Below the pieces are notes generated by a model, which worked only from the letters and a program-made list of their open reading frames with translations, had not been told where the DNA came from and ran no database searches. 64,000 nucleotides of DNA from Pullilachnospira sp963929535 (GTDB taxonomy: Bacteria; Bacillota; Clostridia; Lachnospirales; Lachnospiraceae). Below are positions 26,193-35,924 of the stretch, piece by piece; within the stretch, counting starts at the first letter, position 1; every line of letters starts with the position of its first letter. The translations under genes were made by a program, and so were the position numbers. The stretch covers positions 62,001 to 126,000 of the forward strand of contig CAWVIZ010000005.1 of assembly GCA_963929535.1 (NCBI GenBank), given 5' to 3'.

Positions 26193-27032
26193 ATGATTGA
26201 ATTAGGAAAGAAGCAGATTTTGCAGGTTGTAAAGAAAGTGGATTTTGGCGTTTATCTGGGGGAGGACACCCGGGCAGCAGAGACGGAGAGGGTATTGCTT
26301 CCTGCCAGACAGGTGCCGGAGGGAACGCAGACAGGAGACTCTCTGGAGGTGTTTATTTACCGGGATTCTTCTGACCGGCTGATCGCCACCACCAGGATAC
26401 CGCTTCTGCAGCTTAATCAGGTTGCCCTGCTGCGGGTGGCTGATGTGGGAAAGATCGGTGCGTTTCTGGACTGGGGGCTGGAGAAAGACCTTCTGCTGCC
26501 CTTTCGTGAGCAGACGGCACGGGTAGAGAAGGGCCAGCAGGTGCTGGTGGCCCTTTATATCGACAAGAGCTCCAGGCTGTGTGCCACAATGAAGATTTAC
26601 CGGTATCTGAAAACGAATTCTCCGTATCAGCCGCAGGATGAAGTGGAAGGCCGTGTATATGAGCTGAGCAGGAATTTTGGGGTATTCGTGGCTGTGGATG
26701 ATATGTATTCCGGCCTGGTGCCCAAGAGGGAGGCACAGGGAGAGTTTGTTCCCGGACAGGTGATGAAGTTCCGGGTGACGGAAGTGCGGGAGGACGGTAA
26801 GCTGAACCTGTCTCCCAGGAAAAAGGCGTACCTGCAGATCCATGAGGATGCGCAGATGATCCTGGAAGTGATCGGCCAGTATGCGGGAGTGCTGCCCTTT
26901 GATGACAAGACTTCCCCGGAAGTGATCCAGCGGGAATTCGGCCTCAGTAAGGCGGCATTCAAACGGGCAGTGGGATATCTGCTGAAGGAAGGGAGCATCG
27001 AGATCAGGGATCACCGGATCTTCCGGAAATAA
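26193..27032 (+). CDS. CvfB/YitL-like S1-domain RNA-binding protein
   Basis: 279 residues, GAGGAGAG upstream. Three S1-like repeats are seen: N-terminal QILQVVKKVDFGVYLGE, middle RVADVGKIGAFLDWGLEKDLLLPF, and VEGRVYELSRNFGVFVAVDD near 150-170. A C-terminal winged-helix follows (FGLSKAAFKRAVGYLLKEG). This is the CvfB layout; CvfB regulates virulence genes post-transcriptionally in Staphylococcus. Target RNAs here are unknown. Confidence 0.9.
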   Translation: MIELGKKQILQVVKKVDFGVYLGEDTRAAETERVLLPARQVPEGTQTGDSLEVFIYRDSSDRLIATTRIPLLQLNQVALLRVADVGKIGAFLDWGLEKDLLLPFREQTARVEKGQQVLVALYIDKSSRLCATMKIYRYLKTNSPYQPQDEVEGRVYELSRNFGVFVAVDDMYSGLVPKREAQGEFVPGQVMKFRVTEVREDGKLNLSPRKKAYLQIHEDAQMILEVIGQYAGVLPFDDKTSPEVIQREFGLSKAAFKRAVGYLLKEGSIEIRDHRIFRK

Positions 27033-27095
27033 AGGGCAGTGGGTTTGAAAGAGGATTTCCTGTTGCCGTAACCGTGTTGTATTAGCGTGGGATTG

Positions 27096-27124
27096 TTGAC
27101 TTTAAGGTACATCCTTGCTATACT
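27096..27124 (+). promoter_or_regulatory. Sigma-A promoter of the methyltransferase gene
   Basis: TTGACT, 17 bases, TATACT; start codon about 40 bases downstream. Confidence 0.75.
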
Positions 27125-27166
27125 GAGTATGGTATTTTGGCGTGAAAATATAAAGGAGGATTTTTG

Positions 27167-27760
27167 TTGGATTCACTAGACTATTATAACCGATATGCGG
27201 TGCCTTATTATGAAGAGACTGTGGATGTCAATATGGAAGAGATCATCAGGCCCTTTGCGCAGATGCTGCCGGAGAATGCGGAGGTGCTGGATCTTGGCTG
27301 CGGATCGGGAAGGGATACTCTGGCGCTGGAGGAGTGGGGATTCTATGTGACCCCCATGGATGGCTCAGAACAGATGTGCAAGCTGGCTGAGGTAAACCTG
27401 GATCGTGATGTTCTTCAGATGACCTATGAGGAGATGGATTTTGATGATGTATTCGACGGTATCTGGGCGTGCGCGGCGCTGGTGCATCTGACGGATGACG
27501 AGATGCGGACTGTGCTGAAGAAGCTGATCAGAGCTCTGCATGAAGGCGGCATTCTGTATATCTCAGTTCACAAGGGAGAGCGGGACGGCATCTACGGAGG
27601 ACGGTATTTCAGAGATTATACAAAACGGGAGATGATGGATCTTCTGGAGGAATTTCCTGAGCTTTCGCTGGAAGATCTGTGGACTACAGAGGATGTAAGA
27701 ACGGGAAAATCGGACAGAAGCTGGCTGAATGTACTGGTGAAAAAGAAGTCCGACCGCTGA
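27167..27760 (+). CDS. Class I SAM-dependent methyltransferase
   Basis: 197 residues. Two TTG codons follow AAAGGAGGA; the second (27167) has the better spacing of seven bases. VLDLGCGSGRDTLAL near residues 43-57 is motif I, and WACAALVHLTDDEM near 102-115 the post-motif. Substrate unknown; the small size and context do not settle it. Own promoter and terminator, so monocistronic. Confidence 0.88.
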   Translation: MDSLDYYNRYAVPYYEETVDVNMEEIIRPFAQMLPENAEVLDLGCGSGRDTLALEEWGFYVTPMDGSEQMCKLAEVNLDRDVLQMTYEEMDFDDVFDGIWACAALVHLTDDEMRTVLKKLIRALHEGGILYISVHKGERDGIYGGRYFRDYTKREMMDLLEEFPELSLEDLWTTEDVRTGKSDRSWLNVLVKKKSDR

Positions 27761-27790
27761 GAGAGCGGAGTGGGAGCAAGTTCCGGATAG

Positions 27791-27820
27791 AGGGGCTGCC
27801 GCAGATGCGGCAGCCCTTTC
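27791..27820 (+). terminator. Terminator after the methyltransferase gene
   Basis: GGGCTGCCGC pairs with GCGGCAGCCC around AGAT, followed by TTTCC. Confidence 0.75.
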
Positions 27821-27937
27821 CAGTCAGAGACGGAAGGGCATACGGGAAAGTCCGGCTGGCTCTCCGCCCGCGGGAATGAGAAGGAGAGACCGCGCGGCAA
27901 GGAATCCGGGAGAAAGAAGACGAAAGGAGGAGGCAGG

Positions 27938-30900
27938 GTGAGGTTCAGTCATCTGCATGTGCATACGGAATACAGCCTTTTGGACGGGTCCAATAAGATC
28001 AAAGAATATGTGGCCCGGGTAAAGGAACTGGGAATGGACAGCGCGGCTATCACAGATCACGGAGTGATGTTCGGCTGTATTGATTTTTACAAGGCGGCCA
28101 GGGAAGCGGGGATCAATCCCATTATGGGATGTGAGGTGTATGTAGCGCCCGAATCCCGGTTTGACAGAGAGGCTCAGGCTGGTGAGGGAAGATATTACCA
28201 TCTGGTGCTGCTGGCGGAGAATAACGTGGGCTATGCAAATCTGATGAAGATCGTATCGGCAGGATTTGTGGAAGGCTATTATTACAAGCCCAGGGTGGAT
28301 ATGGAGCTCCTGGAGACGTATCATGAGGGGATCATTGCGTTAAGCGCCTGTCTGGCGGGTGAGGTGGCCAGAAATCTGGCCCGGGGCCTTTATGAGGAGG
28401 GGAAAAAAGCGGCCCTCAGATATCAGGAGATCTTTGGCAGGGACAATTTTTTCCTGGAGCTGCAGGACCATGGGATTCCGGAGCAGCAGCTGGTGAATCA
28501 GCAGCTGCTGCGGATGAGCCAGGAGACGGGCATCGGGCTGGTTTGTACCAACGATGTCCATTATACCTATGCGGACGATGCTGCTGCCCATGACATCCTT
28601 CTGTGTATCCAGACAGGGAAAAAGGTACAGGATGAGGATCGTATGCGCTATGAGGGCGGGCAGTATTTTGTCAAGTCTCCGGAAGAGATGGCAGCGCTTT
28701 TCCCTTATGCGCCCCAGGCTTTGGAGAATACCCAGAAGATTGCCGACCGGTGCCATGTAGAGATCGAATTTGGCGTTACCAAGCTGCCGAAATACGATGT
28801 GCCGGAAGGCTATACCTCCTGGGAATATCTGAACAAGCTGTGTTGGGAAGGGCTCAGCAAACGGTATCAGCCGGTGACGGAGGAACTGAAAAACCGGATG
28901 GAGTACGAGCTGGATACCATCAAAACCATGGGATATGTGGACTATTTCCTGATCGTCTGGGATTTTATCAAATTTGCCAGGGATCACGATATCATGGTGG
29001 GGCCGGGAAGAGGTTCCGCGGCCGGAAGCCTGGTGTCCTATTCCCTGGGGATCACCCAGCTGGATCCTATCCGCTATCAGCTTCTGTTTGAACGTTTTCT
29101 GAATCCGGAGAGAGTATCCATGCCGGATATTGATATTGATTTCTGCTTCGAGAGAAGGCAGGAGGTTATCGACTATGTGGTGAGAAAATACGGCAAGGAC
29201 CGGGTGGTGCAGATCGTTACCTTCGGTACCCTGGCGGCCCGGGGTGTGATCCGGGATGTGGGAAGAGTGCTGGATATGCCTTATGCCCAGGTGGATGTGA
29301 TCGCCAAGATGATCCCCACGGAGCTGAACATTACCATTGACAAGGCGCTGAAGATGAATCCGGAGCTGCGGAAGCAGTACGAGGAGGACCCGCAGATCAA
29401 GTATCTGATCGACATGTCCAGACGTCTGGAAGGGCTGCCGCGCCATACTTCCATGCATGCGGCAGGGGTAGTGATCAGCCAGAAGGATGTGGTGGAATAT
29501 GTACCTTTATCCAGGGCTTCCGACGGTTCCATAACTACCCAGTTCACTATGACTACCCTGGAGGAGCTGGGACTTCTGAAAATGGATTTTCTGGGACTGA
29601 GGACGCTGACCGTGATCCAGAACGCAGTCAGGCTGGCGGAAAAAAGCTCAGGAAAATCCCTGGATATGGAAAAGATCGATTACAACGATCCGGCTGTGCT
29701 GAATATGATCGGAAGCGGAAAATGCGAGGGTGTGTTCCAGCTGGAAAGCACGGGCATGAAAAATTTCATGAAGGAGCTTAAGCCTCAGAGCCTGGAAGAC
29801 ATCATCGCCGGGATTTCTCTGTACCGTCCCGGTCCTATGGATTTTATTCCTCAGTATATCCGGGGAAAGAACCATCCGGAGACCATCACTTATGACTGTC
29901 CCCAGCTGGAGCCCATTCTGGAGCCCACCTATGGATGCATCGTTTATCAGGAGCAGGTAATGCAGATCGTCCGGGATCTGGCCGGCTATACGCTGGGGCG
30001 CAGCGACCTGGTGCGCCGTGCCATGGCCAAGAAAAAGGCGGCGGTGATGGAGAAGGAACGGCAGAATTTTGTGTACGGCAATCCGGAGGAAGGGGTGCCG
30101 GGCTGTGTATCCAACGGGATTTCCCAGGAGGTGGCCAATAAGATCTATGACGAGATGATCGACTTTGCCAAGTATGCCTTTAACAAATCCCATGCGGCAG
30201 CTTACGCTGTGGTGTCGTATCAGACAGCCTGGCTGAAGTATTACTATCCGGTGGAGTTTATGGCCGCCCTGATGACTTCCTGTATTGAAAATCCCTCCAA
30301 GGTATCGGAGTATATCCTGAACTGCCGTCAGATGGGGATTCGGATACTGCCTCCGGATATTAATCGAAGCGAGGGGAATTTTTCTGTGGAGCCGGAGGGG
30401 ATCCGGTACGGAATGTCAGCCATCAAGGGAATCGGTAAGCCGGTGATGGAGGCGATCGTGGAAGAACGTCAGCGGGGAGGCCCTTACCGGTCCCTGAAGG
30501 ATTTTGCCAGCCGGTTAAGCGGAAAAGAAGTCAATAAGCGGACCATTGAGAACTTTATCAAAGCGGGAGCTTTTGACAGTCTGGGAGGAACCAGAAAGCA
30601 GTTTATGATGATCTATATCCAGGTGCTGGACACGGTCAATGAGGAGAAAAAATCTTCCATGACCGGGCAGATGAGCCTGTTTGACATCATGGGGGAGGAA
30701 GAGAAGAAGAGCTTTGAGATACGGCTTCCGGATGTGGGGGAATACACCAAGGAGACCAAGCTGGCGTTTGAAAAAGAAGTGCTGGGCGTGTATATCAGCG
30801 GCCATCCTCTGGAAGAATATGAACAGAGCTGGAAGCGGAATATCACGGCGGTGACCTCGGATTTTTACCCGGAGGAAGATACCGGGCTTCCCCGGGTGGA

Positions 30901-31411
30901 GGATGGGAGCAGACAGGTGATCGGCGGAATGATCACCGAGAAAACCATCAAATATACCAGAAACAACAAGGTAATGGCATTTCTTACCCTGGAGGATCTG
31001 GTGGGGACGGTGGAGGTGGTGGTGTTCCCGAGAGATTACGAGAAAAATTCTCATATGATCGAAACGGATTCCAAAGTGTTTATTCAGGGAAGGGTTTCTG
31101 CGGAGGATGACCGCCCCAGCAAACTCATATGTGAAAAAATCTCATCATTTGATCAGATCCCCAGAGAGTTGTGGATCCAGTTTGCCGGGAAGGAAGAGTA
31201 TGAGAACGCTGTTCATCACCTCTACGAATTGCTCAGACAGTCGGATGGGAACGATCAGGTGGTGGTCTACCTGCGCCGCGAAAGAATGATGAAGCGGCTC
31301 CCGGCGGCCAGAAGCGTGCTGATCGGAAAGGAATTGTTGGATAGTTTGACGAATCAGTACGGAGAGGACAACGTGAAAGTTGTAGAAAAGAGTATTGAAA
31401 AAAGCCGGTGA
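27938..31411 (+). CDS. dnaE: DNA polymerase III alpha subunit (DnaE)
   Basis: 1157 residues, GTG start after AAAGGAGG. N-terminal PHP domain (FSHLHVHTEYSLLDG, AITDHGVM), then GPGRGSAAGSLVSY near 355-368 and the catalytic aspartates in MPDIDIDFCFERR near 396-408. Helix-hairpin-helix and OB-fold segments occupy the C-terminal part (QVIGGMITEKTIKYTRNN near 988). Replicative polymerase; in Firmicutes it works alongside PolC, which is not in this window. A separate exonuclease site is absent, as usual for DnaE. Confidence 0.97.
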   Translation: MRFSHLHVHTEYSLLDGSNKIKEYVARVKELGMDSAAITDHGVMFGCIDFYKAAREAGINPIMGCEVYVAPESRFDREAQAGEGRYYHLVLLAENNVGYANLMKIVSAGFVEGYYYKPRVDMELLETYHEGIIALSACLAGEVARNLARGLYEEGKKAALRYQEIFGRDNFFLELQDHGIPEQQLVNQQLLRMSQETGIGLVCTNDVHYTYADDAAAHDILLCIQTGKKVQDEDRMRYEGGQYFVKSPEEMAALFPYAPQALENTQKIADRCHVEIEFGVTKLPKYDVPEGYTSWEYLNKLCWEGLSKRYQPVTEELKNRMEYELDTIKTMGYVDYFLIVWDFIKFARDHDIMVGPGRGSAAGSLVSYSLGITQLDPIRYQLLFERFLNPERVSMPDIDIDFCFERRQEVIDYVVRKYGKDRVVQIVTFGTLAARGVIRDVGRVLDMPYAQVDVIAKMIPTELNITIDKALKMNPELRKQYEEDPQIKYLIDMSRRLEGLPRHTSMHAAGVVISQKDVVEYVPLSRASDGSITTQFTMTTLEELGLLKMDFLGLRTLTVIQNAVRLAEKSSGKSLDMEKIDYNDPAVLNMIGSGKCEGVFQLESTGMKNFMKELKPQSLEDIIAGISLYRPGPMDFIPQYIRGKNHPETITYDCPQLEPILEPTYGCIVYQEQVMQIVRDLAGYTLGRSDLVRRAMAKKKAAVMEKERQNFVYGNPEEGVPGCVSNGISQEVANKIYDEMIDFAKYAFNKSHAAAYAVVSYQTAWLKYYYPVEFMAALMTSCIENPSKVSEYILNCRQMGIRILPPDINRSEGNFSVEPEGIRYGMSAIKGIGKPVMEAIVEERQRGGPYRSLKDFASRLSGKEVNKRTIENFIKAGAFDSLGGTRKQFMMIYIQVLDTVNEEKKSSMTGQMSLFDIMGEEEKKSFEIRLPDVGEYTKETKLAFEKEVLGVYISGHPLEEYEQSWKRNITAVTSDFYPEEDTGLPRVEDGSRQVIGGMITEKTIKYTRNNKVMAFLTLEDLVGTVEVVVFPRDYEKNSHMIETDSKVFIQGRVSAEDDRPSKLICEKISSFDQIPRELWIQFAGKEEYENAVHHLYELLRQSDGNDQVVVYLRRERMMKRLPAARSVLIGKELLDSLTNQYGEDNVKVVEKSIEKSR

Positions 31412-31528
31412 TTGCTTTAAAATAAAAACGATAATGATCATTTCCGTTTGCGCCAAGCGAAGCGGAAATCAGATCCCCCCGCCGCTGCAGGGCTGATGTT
31501 TGGCTGGCGGCATCGGGGGCGTGGATGA

Positions 31529-31616
31529 ATGTAACAGTTCAGCCGTCCAATGTCCCGCGGGACCGTTGCGTGCGCGATTTTGTGACAGTCAGGCTGGAGG
31601 GATGAACTATTACGGA
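31529..31616. repeat. MITE-like element, short copy
   Basis: Starts TAACAGTTCAGCCGTCCAAT and ends GGCTGGAGGGATGAACTATTA, which are inverted, imperfect ends of the same family as 42290-42441 and 63074-63385. Its middle contains TCCCGCGGGA and TTTTGTGACAG. The whole gap 31412-31712 before pfkA is otherwise empty; I see no clear promoter in it. Confidence 0.65.
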
Positions 31617-31712
31617 TGAATAACTCGCAGTTTTGGGGCCGTCCTGTGGTTGGACGATGGAGTGCGGCCGGGGCTGCGGAAGCTCAGATAAAATAGATTG
31701 TGGAGGTAAGTT

Positions 31713-32699
31713 ATGGCTAAGGAAATCAAAACCATCGGCGTACTGACAAGCGGCGGAGATGCTCCCGGCATGAATGCTGCCATCCGTGCAGTGGTTCGCC
31801 GCGGTCTGATCAAGGGCGTGAAGATGAAGGGTATCCAGAAAGGATATGACGGTCTTCTAAACGAGGAGATCATCGACATGACTGCGAGAGATGTATCAGA
31901 TACCATCAGCCGCGGAGGTACGATCCTGTATACTGCCCGCTGTGCAGAGATGAGAACAGAGGAGGGACAGAAAAAGGCTGCCGAGATCTGCCGGAAGCAC
32001 GGAATTGACGGACTGGTGGTCATCGGAGGCGACGGTTCCTTTGCCGGCGCGCAGAAGCTGGCCAATCTGGGGATCAACACTGTCGGGGTTCCCGGGACCA
32101 TCGACCTGGATATCGCGTGTACAGACTATACCATAGGTTTTGATACGGCTGTCAACACTGCGATGGAGGCTATTGACAAGGTGCGTGATACCTCTACCTC
32201 CCATGAGCGCTGCAGTATCATTGAGGTTATGGGAAGAAATGCCGGCTATATCGCCCTGTGGTGCGGTATTGCCAACGGCGCCGAGGATATTCTGCTGCCG
32301 GAAAAGTACGATTACGATGAGCAGAAGATCATCAACAATATTATCGACAACAGAAAACGGGGCAAAAAGCATCACATCATCATCAACGCGGAAGGTATCG
32401 GGCATTCCAGCAGCATGGCCAAGAGGATCGAAGCTGCTACGGGAATCGAGACGAGAGCCACCATTCTGGGCCACATGCAGCGCGGCGGAAGCCCCACATG
32501 CCGGGACAGGATGTATGCGTCTGTGATGGGATCCTATGCGGTGGATCTGCTGCTGTCAGGCAAGACCAACCGTGTGGTGGCATACAAGAACGGCGAGTAT
32601 GTGGATTTTGATATCAATGAGGCCCTGGCTATGAAGAAAAATATTTCCGAGTATGAGTACGAGGTGGCTAAGTCTCTGTCCGCTAATTATAAGAAGTAA
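31713..32699 (+). CDS. pfkA: ATP-dependent 6-phosphofructokinase
   Basis: 328 residues. TSGGDAPGMNAAIRA near 10-24 and GGDGSFAGAQKLA are the nucleotide loops; Gly in GGDGS and PGTID favours ATP over pyrophosphate. The catalytic stretch reads PGTIDLDIACTDYTIG, with Leu where E. coli has Asn128, while both aspartates are kept. It commits fructose-6-phosphate to glycolysis. Preceded by GGAGGTAAG. A terminator follows at 32811. Confidence 0.96.
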   Translation: MAKEIKTIGVLTSGGDAPGMNAAIRAVVRRGLIKGVKMKGIQKGYDGLLNEEIIDMTARDVSDTISRGGTILYTARCAEMRTEEGQKKAAEICRKHGIDGLVVIGGDGSFAGAQKLANLGINTVGVPGTIDLDIACTDYTIGFDTAVNTAMEAIDKVRDTSTSHERCSIIEVMGRNAGYIALWCGIANGAEDILLPEKYDYDEQKIINNIIDNRKRGKKHHIIINAEGIGHSSSMAKRIEAATGIETRATILGHMQRGGSPTCRDRMYASVMGSYAVDLLLSGKTNRVVAYKNGEYVDFDINEALAMKKNISEYEYEVAKSLSANYKK

Positions 32700-32810
32700 A
32701 AGAGGCCGGAGGGAATGGATGCTGACCGGTGTACCGGACAGAAAGGAAATGCTTCAGAGTATCAGACGCCGCCGGATGGCTGTCTGTGGGATAACGGATA
32801 AATAGAAGGC

Positions 32811-32852
32811 AAGGCGGGTTTTCCGTATGGAACGGGAGAATCCGCCTTTTTT
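32811..32852 (+). terminator. Terminator downstream of pfkA
   Basis: AAGGCGG...CCGCCTT with internal pairing of TTTTCC and GGGAGAA, then TTTTTT. The rest of the 404-base gap 32700-33103 shows no gene. Confidence 0.75.
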
Positions 32853-33103
32853 GAAAGGCGGCGGTCCGACAGGCCCCGGCGGCCATCTGGAAATCTGCGG
32901 GACGGCGGTGTGTTGGGCAGCTGGCCAAGCGGAGTGCAGCCCTGCCGAAACAGAGCGTGGACCTTAAGGACCGGAATGCGGGATTTTCGCAGAAGACGCT
33001 GTGTATCACCGGCAGAAGTCCGGGGAGGAAGGGGACAGAAAGCTGACAAAGCTTTGGACTCCGGCAGGGAGACGGGGATAAAGAGGAAAGACAGGGTAAT
33101 ACT

Positions 33104-33919
33104 ATGATTACTAGTGCGGGAAATGAGAAGGTAAAGCATATCATACAGTTAGGGAAGAAATCTCGGGAGCGGACCAGGGAGGGAGTTTTCCTGGTGGAAG
33201 GGGTACGGATGTTCCGGGAGGTTCCCAGGGAGAGGCTGGTGCAGACGTATGTGTCGGAAAGCTTTCTTGAGGATCCGGATCAGAAACGTCTTCTGGATGG
33301 GATCCGGTGGGAATGCGTGAAGGACTCCGTGTTTTCCCGGATGAGCGATACGCTGACACCCCAGGGGATCCTCTGTGTGGTAAAGCAGATGGAATACCGG
33401 ATGGAGGATCTGCTGGCCGGGACAGCGCCGCTTCTGCTGATACTGGAGGATCTTCAGGATCCGGGAAATGTGGGGACCATTTTCCGGACGGCGGAGGGTG
33501 CCGGTGTCTCTGGGATCCTGATGACCAGGAAATGTGTGGACATTTACAATCCAAAGACGATCCGTTCTACCATGGGAAGCATTTACCGGGTACCTTTTCT
33601 CTGCGTGGAGGAACTGGAGCCTGTGCTGAGACTGCTTGAGGAACGGGGAATTTCCACCTGCGCAGCCCACCTGCGGGGAGAAAGGCTGTACGATGAAGAG
33701 GATTATACACAGGGAACGGCATTTCTGATCGGCAACGAAGGCAACGGGCTGAGCCAGTGGCTTTCCGAACGGGCTGACAGGCTGATCCGGATTCCCATGG
33801 AAGGGAAGCTGGAATCTCTGAACGCCGGGGTGGCTGCTGCCATACTGATGTATGAGGCGGCCAGACAAAGGAGAGGATGCAGCCTGGTGAACAGCAGCCG
33901 GACCTTCAGGAAAATGTAA
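33104..33919 (+). CDS. TrmH/SpoU-family RNA 2'-O-methyltransferase
   Basis: 271 residues. N-terminal substrate-binding domain (NEKVKHIIQLGKKSRERTREGVFLVEG) and the SPOUT knot motifs LILEDLQDPGNVGTIFRTAEGAG, FLIGNEGNGLSQW and IPMEGKLESLNAGVAAAILMYE. It resembles RlmB/TrmH-like rRNA methylases; the exact nucleotide is unknown. Monocistronic or read with the next gene, whose own promoter overlaps this stop. Confidence 0.92.
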   Translation: MITSAGNEKVKHIIQLGKKSRERTREGVFLVEGVRMFREVPRERLVQTYVSESFLEDPDQKRLLDGIRWECVKDSVFSRMSDTLTPQGILCVVKQMEYRMEDLLAGTAPLLLILEDLQDPGNVGTIFRTAEGAGVSGILMTRKCVDIYNPKTIRSTMGSIYRVPFLCVEELEPVLRLLEERGISTCAAHLRGERLYDEEDYTQGTAFLIGNEGNGLSQWLSERADRLIRIPMEGKLESLNAGVAAAILMYEAARQRRGCSLVNSSRTFRKM

Positions 33920-33930
33920 GAAGATTTTCG

Positions 33931-33959
33931 TCGATTTCCGGCGGAGGGTCTGCTATAAT
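33931..33959 (+). promoter_or_regulatory. Extended -10 promoter of the deacetylase gene
   Basis: TCGATT, 17 bases, TATAAT with TG one base before it (TGCTATAAT). Confidence 0.5.
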
Positions 33960-33988
33960 GCCAGTAAATGGCGAAGGGAGTGTAATAC

Positions 33989-35497
33989 ATGGGAAATGAA
34001 CCATTGAGTAAAAAAGAGCTTCGGCGCCGGAAGAGAAGGCGGTCGCTGATTGGAAAATCAATTGTTCTGGTGCTGCTTCTGGTGATTCTGGGGGTGGCAG
34101 TCTTCTTCCTGGTGAAGAGTCTGAAGGAGGACCGGAAGGATGCCGGCCAGTCCGCTCAGGCACCGGTGGAACAGACCGAGGGAGAGGACGCGTCCCAGGA
34201 TGTGGAAACAGGAGGAGAGGCCGGAGAAGGATCAGACGGCCAGAATCAGGAGGGGACTCAGGAAACAGGTCAGGAAACAGACAGAACTGCTTTGATGGAG
34301 GAGGCAGCCTATCTGGCGGCTACGTATGATTATGACGGAGCCATCGAAAAGCTGAACAGCATTCCGGGAGCGGAGCAGGATGCGGAAGTCACAGCGAAGA
34401 TCGCGGAGTATCAGGCGACGAAGGACAGCTGTGTGGCAGTGAATCCGGAGCAGGTGACGCATATTTTCTATCATTCCCTGGTGGTGGATCCGGAACGGGG
34501 ATTTGCGGGAAATGACAGTATTGCCGCGGGATTCAAACAGTGGATGACCACGGTGGATGAGTTTAATAAGATCACCCAGACCATGTATGACAACGGATAC
34601 GTTCTGGTGCGTCTGCGGGATCTGGTGGTGGAGACCACGGACGAGAACGGGCAGGTGCATTTTGCGCCCAATACCAATCTGATGCTGCCGCCGGGAAAGA
34701 AGGCGTTTGTGCTGTCCCTGGATGATCTCAGTTATTATCACAGCTATGACGGCAGGGGGATTGCCTCAAAGATGGTCCTGGATGAGAATGGGGATCCTAC
34801 CTGTGAGTATATTCAGGCGGATGGCACCACGGTGACAGGCGCTTACGACTGTGTGCCGCTGCTGGATCAGTTTATCGAAGAGCATCCGGATGCGTCTTAT
34901 CACGGGGCGAAAGGAATGATCGCCCTGACCGGATATAATGGAATCCTGGGATACCGAACGGATATCGCCTATAAGACCCGTGAGAATCTCAGCGCGGACC
35001 AGCAGGCATGGCTGGATGCGCATCCGGATTTTGACTGGGAGCAGGAATGCGCAGAGGCCAAAAAGGTGGCGGAGGCCATCAAAGAAAACGGCTGGGAATT
35101 TGCCAGCCATACCTGGGGGCATATGCATGTGGGCGATGCCAGCATGGAGCGGCTGCAGGCGGATACGGAAAAATGGGAGAATTATGTGGCGCCTCTGGTT
35201 GGCGGATCCGATACCATTATTTTTGCGCATGGGCAGGATCTGGACAGCTGGCAGGGCTACGCGGACGATAATGAGAAATTCCAGTATCTGAAAAGCAAAG
35301 GATTTAACTTCTACTGTAATGTGGATTCTGCCCAGTATTTTGTGCAGATCCGTGATAATTACGTGCGGCAGGGAAGACGAAATCTGGATGGATACCGGCT
35401 GTGGTATGATGTGCACGGGGAGAGCAATAAAACCAGCGATCTGTTTGACGCGTCGCAGATTCTGGATCCCAGACGGACGGATGTACCGCCGCTGTAA
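33989..35497 (+). CDS. Membrane-anchored polysaccharide deacetylase
   Basis: 502 residues. A basic N-terminus, one membrane helix (IVLVLLLVILGVAVFFLV near 25-42), an acidic Glu/Gln/Gly-rich linker to about 100, then a helical segment and a NodB-like domain. LSLDDLSYYHSYD near 248-260 and FASHTWGHMHVG near 370-381 supply the metal Asp and His residues. It should act outside the cell on peptidoglycan or capsular GlcNAc. DD-type rather than TFDDG spelling marks a divergent subgroup. Terminator follows. Confidence 0.86.
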   Translation: MGNEPLSKKELRRRKRRRSLIGKSIVLVLLLVILGVAVFFLVKSLKEDRKDAGQSAQAPVEQTEGEDASQDVETGGEAGEGSDGQNQEGTQETGQETDRTALMEEAAYLAATYDYDGAIEKLNSIPGAEQDAEVTAKIAEYQATKDSCVAVNPEQVTHIFYHSLVVDPERGFAGNDSIAAGFKQWMTTVDEFNKITQTMYDNGYVLVRLRDLVVETTDENGQVHFAPNTNLMLPPGKKAFVLSLDDLSYYHSYDGRGIASKMVLDENGDPTCEYIQADGTTVTGAYDCVPLLDQFIEEHPDASYHGAKGMIALTGYNGILGYRTDIAYKTRENLSADQQAWLDAHPDFDWEQECAEAKKVAEAIKENGWEFASHTWGHMHVGDASMERLQADTEKWENYVAPLVGGSDTIIFAHGQDLDSWQGYADDNEKFQYLKSKGFNFYCNVDSAQYFVQIRDNYVRQGRRNLDGYRLWYDVHGESNKTSDLFDASQILDPRRTDVPPL

Positions 35498-35523
35498 AAC
35501 AGCATAAAGAATACAGCAAAAAA

Positions 35524-35557
35524 GGAATGGCCTTTCGGACAGGGCCATTCCTTTTTT
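35524..35557 (+). terminator. Terminator of the deacetylase gene
   Basis: GGAATGGCC with GGCCATTCC, then TTTTTT. Confidence 0.9.
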
Positions 35558-35614
35558 GCTGCCAGTGAACCGGACAAACATGCAGACATACCCGTTTGGT
35601 GCGGGTGGGAGAGA

Positions 35615-35710
35615 AGACTGCTGTGTACCGGCGGCACACGCTCAGCGCGGAGTGGAGAAAAGACCTGCCGGAGGAAAATACCCCGCTGCAAAGCAGCGGG
35701 TTTTCCACTG
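35615..35710. repeat. Degenerate dispersed palindromic repeats
   Basis: GTGTACC-GGC-GGCACAC at 35624-35640 is a variant of the 51-bp repeat core, and ACCCCGCTGCAAAGCAGCGGGTTTT at 35679-35703 is a relative of the 14164 repeat that could terminate transcription. The remainder of the 427-base gap before the hydrolase holds its promoter. Confidence 0.55.
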
Positions 35711-35827
35711 AAAAATTGATCGGACAGGCAGCGGCAGAAGGGGACGAAGGAGAGCGGATCCCTCCGATGGAAGGCGGCTGCTGTCAATTTCACCGATGGT
35801 TTGGAAAAAACAGGAGACAAAAACTTG

Positions 35828-35856
35828 TTGACAGGAAAAAGTAATTCTGTTACAAT
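35828..35856 (+). promoter_or_regulatory. Consensus sigma-A promoter of the SleB-like gene
   Basis: TTGACA, 17 bases, TACAAT. The 60-base leader contains a small hairpin CATAATT-TAAT-AATTATG. Confidence 0.85.
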
Positions 35857-35924
35857 CTGTCCGTAACATAATTTAATAATTATGTAATAAATCGTAAAAA
35901 GAAAGAAATCATTAGGAGGTCATA

